From UBA7445 sp042096455 (GTDB lineage: Bacteria > Verrucomicrobiota > Verrucomicrobiia > Opitutales > Coraliomargaritaceae): a stretch of 31,272 nt of DNA. This document shows positions 18,054-26,630 of the stretch, piece after piece; position 1 is the first letter of the stretch, and every line of letters begins with the position of its first letter. The stretch lies in contig JBELLU010000017.1 of the NCBI GenBank assembly GCA_042096455.1, positions 1 to 31,272 of the forward strand. Direction: 5' to 3'. Both the position numbers and the translations under genes were made by a program. The notes under the pieces were generated by a model. It was not told the origin of the DNA. It did no database searches and was given only the letters and a program-made list of their open reading frames with translations.

Positions 18054-19639
18054 ATTTACGCTCCATAAATTACAGAGGAACCTTCCTGTGCCAAATCGCA
18101 TGTGTCCTTAGTCTCGCGACCTTCGCGCTCTATCCCTTCAGTAAGTCCCATGCTGAACTTCGCCCTAATCCACTTTTTTGTAATCATGCGGTGCTTCAAC
18201 AAGGCGCGCCAGTTCCAATTTGGGGCACCGCTGACGAGGGCGAAGTTGTTGAAGTAAGGTTTAGGGGACATCAAGTATCGACGACTACCAAAGATGGAAA
18301 ATGGCGGGTGCAACTACCCGCGATGCGCGCTGGCGGTCCCGATACAATGACGATTCAGGGTGAAAATACCATCCATCTTAAGGACGTTTTGTTGGGTGAA
18401 GTTTGGATTTGCAGCGGTCAATCCAATATGGAGCGACAGCTTGGGCTTCGCGCAGGCCAGCAACCCATTGACAATTACGAGGCCGAGGCGGCGCGAGCCA
18501 ACTATCCAAGGATTCGGGAATTCCAAGTCGCGCGCGCGACTTCCGATACCCGCCTCGCCGAAGTGAGCGGAGCATGGAAGGTTTGTGACCCTGAGTCCGT
18601 TCTGGACTTCTCGGCGGTCGGTTATTTTTTCGCATCTGAATTATTTCAAGCCATCGATACTCCTATCGGGATTATCCACACCACCTTGGGCGGAACTCCC
18701 GTCCAGGCTTGGACCTCGCACGAAGTACAGGCACGCTACTTTCCCGGAACCCTCGCAGGACAAATCAAGGCAATCGAAACTTATCCGGCGCGACTTGCCG
18801 CATACCAAGCAGCAGAACCCAGCCTCTTGGAGCAATGGCGCGAGGCATCCCTCGCTGCCGGGCAGGCCGGGAAAAAGAAACCGAAGCGACCCCGCCCGCC
18901 CGGAAATCCTGCAACCAGCAAGAACCGACCTGCCGCCCTCTTTAATGGCATGATCCATCCTCTGATTCCTTACGCCTTTAAAGGCGTGATCTGGTATCAG
19001 GGCGAATCCAATTCCGGCATCCCCGAAGCCTTGAGTTATAACCAACGCTTCTCTGCGATGATCGATAGCTGGCGCGCCGAATGGGGCTTGCATGACTTTC
19101 CCTTTCTCTTTGTGCAAATTGCTCCGCATAATTGGATGAATCCCGAAATCCGTGAAGCTCAACTTCAGACCCTCCAGACCGTCACAAACACCGCCATGGC
19201 TGTGATTACAGATGCCGGCGACCCGGGTGACATTCATCCCACCAATAAACGGCCAGTTGGTGAACGACTTGCGCTGGCAGCCCGGGCGCTTGCCTACGGC
19301 GAGGCCATCACCTACTCCGGACCCCTTTACCAATCCATGCGGGTTGAGGGCAAAGAAGCCATCCTGACTTTCACCCATTGCGGTTCCGGACTCCTCGCAA
19401 AAGGTGGCCCACTCAAAGGCTTCACCCTCTCAGGTGACGGGAAATCTTTCCTGGAGGCTGCTGCCCGGATTGAAGGCGACACCGTGGTAGTTTCCAGTCC
19501 CGAAGTCGACCGCCCCATCGCGGTACGCTATGGCTGGAAGAAGATCCCCGAGGTCAACCTCTACAATCGCGAAGGCCTGCCCGCCTCGCCCTTTCGAACC
19601 GACGCTCCAATTATAAAACCTTACAAGGCTTCCGAATGA
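18050..19639 (+). CDS. Exported sialate O-acetylesterase-like SGNH carbohydrate esterase
   Basis: SGNH-fold esterase of the sialate 9-O-acetylesterase type (529 residues), expected to remove acetyl groups from sugars; relatives include xyloglucan and pectin acetylesterases as well as sialate esterases. Signal peptide about 1-35. N-terminal beta domain about 37-115. The nucleophile is Ser125 in CSGQSNME; WYQGESN (315-321) is the conserved block with Glu319; the catalytic Asp394 and His396 are in GDIHPTNK. A lysine/proline-rich loop at 270-290 (GKKKPKRPRPPGNP) is probably disordered. The GTG start overlaps the sulfatase stop as GTGA and is favoured by the signal peptide that follows. It also overlaps the GH95 gene by ATGA. 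Sialic acid is not otherwise suggested here, so acetylated fucan or galactan is the more likely substrate. Confidence 0.88.
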   Translation: MNLRSINYRGTFLCQIACVLSLATFALYPFSKSHAELRPNPLFCNHAVLQQGAPVPIWGTADEGEVVEVRFRGHQVSTTTKDGKWRVQLPAMRAGGPDTMTIQGENTIHLKDVLLGEVWICSGQSNMERQLGLRAGQQPIDNYEAEAARANYPRIREFQVARATSDTRLAEVSGAWKVCDPESVLDFSAVGYFFASELFQAIDTPIGIIHTTLGGTPVQAWTSHEVQARYFPGTLAGQIKAIETYPARLAAYQAAEPSLLEQWREASLAAGQAGKKKPKRPRPPGNPATSKNRPAALFNGMIHPLIPYAFKGVIWYQGESNSGIPEALSYNQRFSAMIDSWRAEWGLHDFPFLFVQIAPHNWMNPEIREAQLQTLQTVTNTAMAVITDAGDPGDIHPTNKRPVGERLALAARALAYGEAITYSGPLYQSMRVEGKEAILTFTHCGSGLLAKGGPLKGFTLSGDGKSFLEAAARIEGDTVVVSSPEVDRPIAVRYGWKKIPEVNLYNREGLPASPFRTDAPIIKPYKASE

Positions 19640-22176
19640 CCATCGCGCTTCCATGCGCACGCTTCAGTGCTACCCTTGGCCTTTTCGTTTCCGTGCTTTG
19701 CGCGGATTCCGAGCTTACCATGTGGTACGAAAGACCGGCTTCTGAGCTCAAGCCGATCACTGAAGCCTTGCCAATTGGCAATGGACGGATGGGGGCGCTG
19801 GTTGTGGGGAATCCCGCCTGCGAACGCTTGATTCTAAGCGAAGATAGCCTCTGGACCGGTGACCGTTCGAAAATGGGCTCCTATCAAGTGTTAGGTGATG
19901 CCTTGGTGCATTTGCCGGAACATCAGGATGTCCGCAACTATCGCCGCGAATTGGATCTCTCCCGGGCGATCGCGCGTGTCAGCTATGAATCCAAGGGCGT
20001 TCGCTTTGAGCGAGAGATTTTTTGCAGCCACCCCGCCGATCTACTGGTGGCTCGACTGAGCGCGAGTGAGGCCGCTGCCTACCAAGGCACGATTGAACTG
20101 ATCGATACCCATGACGCCTCCTACAAAATTGCAGGTAATAATAAGATCATTGCCTCCGGAGTGCTTGAAAATGGCCGTAAATTTGAATGGCAACTATTAC
20201 TCATCAACGAAGGCGGTACCATTAAGGCAATCGCCCAAGAAAACTCCGTTCGTTTGGAGTTTAAAGACTGCGATGCACTACGCATCTTGATCGCCAGCGG
20301 CACCGATTATCAATTCGACTTTGAGCGCAACTACACCAGAGATGCCCCGCACAATCGTCTCAATCAACAAATTGAAAGCGCCAGCGCAGCAAGCTATGCC
20401 AATCTAAAGGAAGACCATCTGGCGGACTATCGCGCCCTCTTTGAGCGTGTTGAACTCAAGCTTGGAGATTCCAGCTTAGCCCAACGCACATTGCCCACCG
20501 ACCAGCGCAAGCTTCGCGCCCACGAGCAATTTGACCCCGAATTTGAGGTCCTTTTTTTTCAATACGGTCGCTACCTCTTAATTGCCTCCTCTCGGCCAGG
20601 CGGACTACCTGCCAATTTACAGGGCCTCTGGAATTACAAGAATGATCCCGCTTGGAACAGCGACTATCATACCAACATCAATGTCCAGATGAATTACTGG
20701 CCGGCAGAAACCACCAACCTCCGCGAATGCCATAAACCCTTTTTTGATCTCATTGAAAGCCAACTTCCCTCTTGGCGAGAACTAACCGCCAGGGCCCAAG
20801 AATTCAACGACGCCACCGGGAAGCCCAACTCCATCGGATTCGCCCTCCGCACCTCCCACAACATCACCGGCGGCATGGGTTGGAAATGGAATAAGACCGC
20901 GAATGCCTGGTATTGCCAGCACCTGTGGGAACACTACGCCTTTAACCAAAACGAGGACTTCTTGCGCGAATTCGCCTATCCCATTATAAAAGAAACCTGC
21001 CAATTCTGGGATCGCCAACTGAAGACCCTCCCCGACGGTAGGCTGGTGGTTCCAAAAGACTGGTCCCCCGAGCATGGACCGGTTGAGGACGGCGTCAGCC
21101 ACAGTCAGCAAATCGTCTATGATCTCTTCACTAATTACATTGAAGCTGCCGAGATCCTAAAACTGGATCCCGAATTTCGCGACCATGTCGCGCAACTCAA
21201 GGATCGACTCCTTGCCCCATCGATAGGGAGTTGGGGGCAGCTGATGGAATGGATGCATGAAAAAAGCCCGCGCGCTTTTAACCCAGCGACCGACTTCAAA
21301 AAAACCAAAGCGAAGCTCACGGCGCGCCTCATTGATGCAGATCCCATTAAAGATCCAGTCGCTCATTTTGTTTGGCACGCCTTTACTCCCGAGCATCAAA
21401 CCCGGCTACGGCAATCACCGGTTGATTTCTCCGCGCTCTTTGAAGGGCTGAATAAACTAATCAATGGCCCTTCCCTCGCAGGGGAGGACTGCTTGATCGC
21501 ACCATTGCAATCCAAGGTCTTCAAGGATTTAAATTTGCTCAGTTTGGAGAATTCCAGCCTCGTGCCTTTGTTAAACCATTGCCTGCTCATTGAAGGTCTG
21601 GGCCTGGACGATAAACGTGAGGTCAATGCCCTCGATTCTCCCAGCGACCGGCACCGCCATACCTCGCACCTCTTTGCGGTTTTCCCCGGACGGCAAATCA
21701 GCCTTCACAAAACACCGGAACTTGCACAGGCCGCTAAAGTCTCCCTTGAGGCACGGGGGATCAAGACACAGAGCGACGTCCGCGAATGGTCCTTTGCCTG
21801 GCGCGCCGCACTATTCGCCAGACTGCGTGATCCAGTCAGCGCCCACCAAATGCTCCAACAACTCTTTTCCCAAAGAAACACCTGCCCGAATCTCTTTGGA
21901 CTACATCCCCCGATGCAAATCGACGGAAATTTTGGAGCGACCGCCGCCATCGCGGAAATGCTCCTTCAATCGCATGAAAACGTCCTTGAATTCCTGCCGG
22001 CCCTCCCTGCCGCCTGGAAAAATGGTTCTGTCTCCGGCCTGCGGGCACGCGGAAATCTGACTGTTAATCTACACTGGGAAAACAGTCAGCTAACGCATTA
22101 TGAAATAAACTCCCCTTCCAGAAGAATTCTTCAGGCGAGGATCAACGGTCAGATTCAACGCGTCCTTGCAAAATAA
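19636..22176 (+). CDS. Exported GH95 alpha-L-fucosidase-type enzyme with an inserted segment
   Basis: Inverting glycosidase of family GH95 (846 residues), whose known members cleave alpha-1,2-linked fucose or alpha-L-galactose. A short signal peptide (about 1-23) is followed by the N-terminal beta domain starting MWYERPASELKPITEALPIGNGRMGA-like (29-54; EALPIGNGRMGALV is the family signature). Catalytic region: LQGLWNYKNDPAWNSDYHTNINVQMNYW-like block with Asn347 and Asn349, general acid Glu479 in DWSPEHGP, and Asp763 in IDGNFGATAA. HRHTSHLFAVFPG follows at 673-685. Between GQLMEWMHE (534-542) and DSPSDRHRHTSHL (667-679), where family members normally have a short acidic link, there is an insertion of about 125 residues. 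ATGA overlap with the esterase upstream; 15 bp to the next gene. All key catalytic residues are present, so activity is expected. Confidence 0.93.
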   Translation: MTIALPCARFSATLGLFVSVLCADSELTMWYERPASELKPITEALPIGNGRMGALVVGNPACERLILSEDSLWTGDRSKMGSYQVLGDALVHLPEHQDVRNYRRELDLSRAIARVSYESKGVRFEREIFCSHPADLLVARLSASEAAAYQGTIELIDTHDASYKIAGNNKIIASGVLENGRKFEWQLLLINEGGTIKAIAQENSVRLEFKDCDALRILIASGTDYQFDFERNYTRDAPHNRLNQQIESASAASYANLKEDHLADYRALFERVELKLGDSSLAQRTLPTDQRKLRAHEQFDPEFEVLFFQYGRYLLIASSRPGGLPANLQGLWNYKNDPAWNSDYHTNINVQMNYWPAETTNLRECHKPFFDLIESQLPSWRELTARAQEFNDATGKPNSIGFALRTSHNITGGMGWKWNKTANAWYCQHLWEHYAFNQNEDFLREFAYPIIKETCQFWDRQLKTLPDGRLVVPKDWSPEHGPVEDGVSHSQQIVYDLFTNYIEAAEILKLDPEFRDHVAQLKDRLLAPSIGSWGQLMEWMHEKSPRAFNPATDFKKTKAKLTARLIDADPIKDPVAHFVWHAFTPEHQTRLRQSPVDFSALFEGLNKLINGPSLAGEDCLIAPLQSKVFKDLNLLSLENSSLVPLLNHCLLIEGLGLDDKREVNALDSPSDRHRHTSHLFAVFPGRQISLHKTPELAQAAKVSLEARGIKTQSDVREWSFAWRAALFARLRDPVSAHQMLQQLFSQRNTCPNLFGLHPPMQIDGNFGATAAIAEMLLQSHENVLEFLPALPAAWKNGSVSGLRARGNLTVNLHWENSQLTHYEINSPSRRILQARINGQIQRVLAK

Positions 22177-22191
22177 ATTTAGCCAAAATCT

Positions 22192-25100
22192 GTGACTACT
22201 TCAAAATCCACCCTATTTCAATCGAGCAGGTATTGCCTAACAATACTTGTTTGCTTTGCACTACATTCCCATGCAATCCATGCCGCAAAGAATCCCCTTG
22301 AGTTTTTCGTCAGTCCGGATGGCGATGATGCTGCCAATGGGCGCACTGAAAGCAGCGCCTTCAGAACTTTGGAGGGCGCGCGCGATGCCCTGCGCGCCCT
22401 TGAAAAAAAAGATGCTCCCGTGCAGGTTTGGCTATTACCCGGTCATTACTTACTGAGCCAGTCTTTCAAGCTCAATGAACAGGACTCCGGAACGCAGGAT
22501 TTTCAAATTACCTATGCCGCTGTAAAGCCCGATACCGTCCATATTTCAGGTGGCAGATATATTCCCTTCTCCCAAGCCCAAACCATTAAAGACCCGCAGG
22601 TCTTAAGTCGCATCATTGACCCAATCGCACGGTCTTTTGTTCGGCAAGTCGACCTCCGAAGCCTTGCTATCCATAATTACGGCACGGTCAAAACCCGCGG
22701 ATTCCGACGACCCTATGTCAACCCGGGCCTAGAACTTTTTATCGGAGACCAAGCTTATTACCTCGCCCGCTGGCCGAACTCGGGCTTCACACCCATTGGA
22801 AAGATAACAGATGCAGGTTCCATGCCTAAAAATGGTGACTTCGCCAACCGCGGCGCAAAATTCAATTACCTCGACGAACGCCACAGCCTCTGGGAATCCA
22901 AAGATGACATCTTCGTGTCCGGTAATTTTGGAACCGCTTGGGCGGACGATACCTTACGAATTAAATCCATTGATAATGACGCAAGTGAAATCGAGCTGGC
23001 AGGTGCGCATCTATACGGAGTTAAAGCAGGCACCGAATATTCCAATTACTTCGTTAAAAATCTCTTCGAGGAACTCGATCGCCCCGGCGAATATTACGTC
23101 GATCGGAAAAACGGCATCCTTTATTTTTACCCCCATCGCGAAAATCTCTCGGAGGATCTGGCGATCTCCCTAATGGACGATCCTCTGATCGTTCTAGAAA
23201 ATGTTGAACATGTCGTCTTCAAGAATCTTATTATTGAAAATTCCCGGGGCATCGGCATCTACCTCGAAGGGGGCGAACGGGTTAAAATCCAAGGTTGCAA
23301 ACTACGAAACCTTGGCACCGTCGCTATCTGCATGGGTCGCGGCATCGCACCCGATAAAATTTATCGCCACAACTTCACCGGCCAACCCAGGTCTTATCAA
23401 TTGGGAAGTTGGCACGAGCATATTTACGAAAACAGCACCTTTAATCGAAACTCCGGCCACAACCATCTCATCGAAAGCTGCGATATCTACAACACCGGAG
23501 CCGGTGGCATCAGCATGGGCGGCGGCAATCGCCTCACCCTTGAGCATGGAAACAACATTGTTCGTAATTGCGATATTAGCGACTACAACCGCCTCGACCG
23601 CACCTACCGGGCAGGCATCAATCTCGAAGGAGTCGGTAATATCATTGAAAACAACCACATACACCAAGCCCCCGATATGGCAATCTACCTGCATGGCAAT
23701 GAGCATACCATCCGCCGCAATCACGTGCACCATGTCATGCAGGAAAGCAATGAGGGCGGATGGTTCTACATGGGACGCGATCCATCCGAATTCGGCAATA
23801 AAATCTATCACAACTTTGTGCATCACGTTGCCGTCGCAACGGGTGGAATCAAACCCGAGCGAACCCGTGGTTCCTCCGGCATTTACATCGATGACTGGGC
23901 TTGCGGTACACACGTTTATGGAAATCTCTTTTACCGCGTAGGACGCGATCGCGCCGCGGTCGTCATCAACGGCGGAAACGACAACACCATTGAGCAAAAT
24001 ATCTTTGTCGATTGCCGCTATGCGCTCTACGCGAGCTCTCCCTTTACAACCTGGAATAAGGAATTTTTTCAATCTGCCATCGCACCGGATGGTCTCTACA
24101 CCACGCGCTTGAAGGCGGTGAGCTATCAGTCTCCACCATATAGCAATCGCTATCCCACCCTTGTGAACATACTCGAGGACAACCCCAGCCAGCCAAAACG
24201 CAACCGCGTCTCAATGAATGCATACGTCAATTGCGAAGAAGTTTATAAAACAAATGGCGAACCAAAAATTACCAAGCAAAATAATGCGGTCTTCGATGCC
24301 CTCGAATTCAAAGACCCTGCCGCCCTCGACTTTAGCTTGCCGCCCGACTCCGTCCTTTATCAAAAACTTCCAGGCTTCTCACCCATTCCCCTTAATGAAA
24401 TTGGTACCTATACCGATACCTTCCGTAAAAAGGTGCCCGACCGGGAGGACTGTATCCAGACTCGCGAAGCCCAGGCTCAGCATGAGATGATCGGAGTCAG
24501 GCAGGATGCCGCTACCTTCAAACCAAACCTGCACCCCGATGCCCAGTGGTTTCCACGGGCTGGATTTGGACTCTTTATTCACTGGGGACTCCACACTGTC
24601 GGAAATCTCAAAGATGTCTCCTGGCCCATGATTCAGGGTATGAAATATCGCGATACCCGCATTGAAGATCCCGCTGAGCGCGAGCGTATTCTCCGCGAAC
24701 AGGATTACCAAAAAGAAGGCGACGCTCTCATCACTCCAAACCAATACTTTGACCTCGCTAAATCCTTTAACCCCTCCCCCAAAACCTATGACCCCGAGCA
24801 ATGGATCATCGCCGCAAAACAGGCAGGCTTTACCTATGCCGTCCTGACAGTTCAACACCACGAAGGCTTTTCGTTATGGCCCAGCGATGCCAATTCCTTT
24901 AATACAAAATTATACGCTCAAGGACGCGACCTCGTCCGTCCCTTCGTCGAGGCCTGTCGTAAGCATGGCCTAAAAGTGGGCCTCTATTACTCGCCCCCCA
25001 ATTGGCATTTTGACCGCGAGCATATGAATTTCATGTATTACCGCACCGCCAAGTTGAACCCGGAGTTGCCGGAATTAGACGCAGACCTTCAACCTCGAAA

Positions 25101-26619
25101 CAAAATTTTTACCGCAGAAGAAAAAACTGCGCATCAAAATCAATACGCCATACTGGTGCGCAAACAGGTTGAGGAATTACTTACCCGATATGGATCAATT
25201 GATCTCCTCTGGTTTGATGGTCGCATAACCGACGCCACAGGCAAAGTCGCGATCAGTCGCGAGCGGATCCTTGAACTGCAACCCGGGATCATTATGAATC
25301 CCCGTCTTCATAATAAAGGTGACTTCCGAACCTACGAGACTCACTTGAATCTCAAACAGCCAACACAGGAATGGGCTGAATTTTGCGACAAGTGGACCTA
25401 CACTTGGGGTTACAACTCCTGGGCTCGTTTCCGTGACAACGCCAAAATCCTGAGCGATCTGGCCCGTTGCCGTTCCCTTGGTATCAATTATCTTCTCAGC
25501 ATCGGGCCCGACAAAAACGGCGAACTCTCCCCCGCAGCATATAAAAACATCGCTGAAGTTGCCGATTGGATGCGCATACATCGCGCCGCCATTAACGGAA
25601 GCTACCCCCTGCCTAAAGGAGAATCCGCGTCCACCTTCGCCACCGCAAGCGGCAACATCCGCTACCTCTTCCGGGTCCCCAAGTATAAAAAACATTCCTG
25701 GAAAGGCCCTTTCCCCGAAGACCAAGCAGAACGAAAAGATGAAATACTCACCCTTAAAGGTAGTCATCCAGTCGAATCGGTTAAACTGCTTTCGAGCAAT
25801 ACACCCCTCCCCTTTAAGCTTTTAGACGACACCGTCGAAATAACCCTTCCCAAGGAAATGCAATCCGAACTCGTGGATGTTGTCGCCCTCACCCTCAAAC
25901 CAAATCCATCGCCACAAAAAGCCAAACTATCGCGCGAAGCGTTCCACAACAAGCGCAAGGCTTCCATGTCGCCAGATGCACTTGCCTGGGAGAAAATACT
26001 GGAAGCACAACTTGGTGACTTTTACCTCAAGCGCTATCTCGAGGATAAATTCAACCAGCGCGAAACCGCCTGGGATTATGTCGAGCAGGATCCAAATTTG
26101 AAATCCGTACTCCTAATCGGAGATTCGATCTCCCGAGCCTATACCAGAACCGTTCAAAAAGAACTTTCCGGAATCGCAAACATCCATCGTGCGCCCACCA
26201 ACTGCGGCCCTACCAGCAAGGGACTCCGCGACCTTGATATTTGGCTGCAGGATCGCAACTGGGATATCATTCATTTCAACTTTGGCATCCATGACCGCAA
26301 CACCAAGGACTCAAGCTACGAAAAAAACCTTGAGGCTATTATTACACGTCTCAAGAAAACGTATGCCCAGCTTATCTGGGCGAGCTCTACTCCGCTGAAT
26401 GGGAGTGATGAAACCTACCCCAAAGGAAGCATGGTTCGAAAAAATGAAGTTGCAGCATCGCTCATGAAAAATCACCGCATCCCCATAAATAACCTCTACC
26501 AAATCGCCCTTCCGTTGATCGCCACACAGCAATCCGGAGATGGTTGTCATTTTAGAGAGCCTGCCAATGAAGCCCTGGGGCGCGCTGTCGCAAATATTAT
26601 AAAATCATACCTTAAATAA
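22192..26619 (+). CDS. Trimodular GH141-like / GH29 / SGNH hydrolase fusion
   Basis: Exported protein of 1475 residues with three modules. Signal peptide about 1-32. Module 1 (35-745): GH141-like parallel beta-helix, starting EFFVSPDGDDAANG, with LARWPNSGF (191-199), many N-rich coils and GIYIDDWACGTHVYGN (563-578). Module 2 (785-1240): GH29 alpha-L-fucosidase, with GFGLFIHWGLHTVG (791-804), HH889-890, nucleophile Asp1009 in IDLLWFDG and GINYLLSIGPDKNGELS (1097-1113), plus a C-terminal beta domain. Module 3 (1300-1475): SGNH hydrolase with Ser1312 in LLIGDSISRAY, Asn1363 in HFNFGIHD, and Asp1450/His1453 in GDGCHF, so probably a carbohydrate esterase. The GTG start, 15 bp after the GH95 stop, is favoured because the signal peptide follows at once. 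No frameshift is needed; the fusion is continuous. One secreted polypeptide would thus combine two fucose-directed glycosidases and a deacylase. GH29 assignment is firm, GH141-like good, the esterase substrate unknown. Confidence 0.9.
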   Translation: MTTSKSTLFQSSRYCLTILVCFALHSHAIHAAKNPLEFFVSPDGDDAANGRTESSAFRTLEGARDALRALEKKDAPVQVWLLPGHYLLSQSFKLNEQDSGTQDFQITYAAVKPDTVHISGGRYIPFSQAQTIKDPQVLSRIIDPIARSFVRQVDLRSLAIHNYGTVKTRGFRRPYVNPGLELFIGDQAYYLARWPNSGFTPIGKITDAGSMPKNGDFANRGAKFNYLDERHSLWESKDDIFVSGNFGTAWADDTLRIKSIDNDASEIELAGAHLYGVKAGTEYSNYFVKNLFEELDRPGEYYVDRKNGILYFYPHRENLSEDLAISLMDDPLIVLENVEHVVFKNLIIENSRGIGIYLEGGERVKIQGCKLRNLGTVAICMGRGIAPDKIYRHNFTGQPRSYQLGSWHEHIYENSTFNRNSGHNHLIESCDIYNTGAGGISMGGGNRLTLEHGNNIVRNCDISDYNRLDRTYRAGINLEGVGNIIENNHIHQAPDMAIYLHGNEHTIRRNHVHHVMQESNEGGWFYMGRDPSEFGNKIYHNFVHHVAVATGGIKPERTRGSSGIYIDDWACGTHVYGNLFYRVGRDRAAVVINGGNDNTIEQNIFVDCRYALYASSPFTTWNKEFFQSAIAPDGLYTTRLKAVSYQSPPYSNRYPTLVNILEDNPSQPKRNRVSMNAYVNCEEVYKTNGEPKITKQNNAVFDALEFKDPAALDFSLPPDSVLYQKLPGFSPIPLNEIGTYTDTFRKKVPDREDCIQTREAQAQHEMIGVRQDAATFKPNLHPDAQWFPRAGFGLFIHWGLHTVGNLKDVSWPMIQGMKYRDTRIEDPAERERILREQDYQKEGDALITPNQYFDLAKSFNPSPKTYDPEQWIIAAKQAGFTYAVLTVQHHEGFSLWPSDANSFNTKLYAQGRDLVRPFVEACRKHGLKVGLYYSPPNWHFDREHMNFMYYRTAKLNPELPELDADLQPRNKIFTAEEKTAHQNQYAILVRKQVEELLTRYGSIDLLWFDGRITDATGKVAISRERILELQPGIIMNPRLHNKGDFRTYETHLNLKQPTQEWAEFCDKWTYTWGYNSWARFRDNAKILSDLARCRSLGINYLLSIGPDKNGELSPAAYKNIAEVADWMRIHRAAINGSYPLPKGESASTFATASGNIRYLFRVPKYKKHSWKGPFPEDQAERKDEILTLKGSHPVESVKLLSSNTPLPFKLLDDTVEITLPKEMQSELVDVVALTLKPNPSPQKAKLSREAFHNKRKASMSPDALAWEKILEAQLGDFYLKRYLEDKFNQRETAWDYVEQDPNLKSVLLIGDSISRAYTRTVQKELSGIANIHRAPTNCGPTSKGLRDLDIWLQDRNWDIIHFNFGIHDRNTKDSSYEKNLEAIITRLKKTYAQLIWASSTPLNGSDETYPKGSMVRKNEVAASLMKNHRIPINNLYQIALPLIATQQSGDGCHFREPANEALGRAVANIIKSYLK

Positions 26620-26630
26620 TTCATTTCCCA

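Noticed and set aside
18641..19378. 245-codon open frame on the minus strand inside the acetylesterase gene
   Set aside because: It lies antisense to a gene with intact SGNH motifs and coupled junctions, has no signal or family motif, and is a by-product of codon bias.
18050..19639. Sialic acid breakdown suggested by the sialate-O-acetylesterase similarity
   Set aside because: No sialidase, sialic acid transporter or lyase is present; this esterase family is often tied to other acetylated glycans.
23201..24072. 246- and 256-codon open frames (both strands) inside the GH141-like module
   Set aside because: Both are shadows of the repetitive, Asn-rich beta-helix coding sequence and their translations are low-complexity Ala/Ser/Thr or Val/Ala strings.
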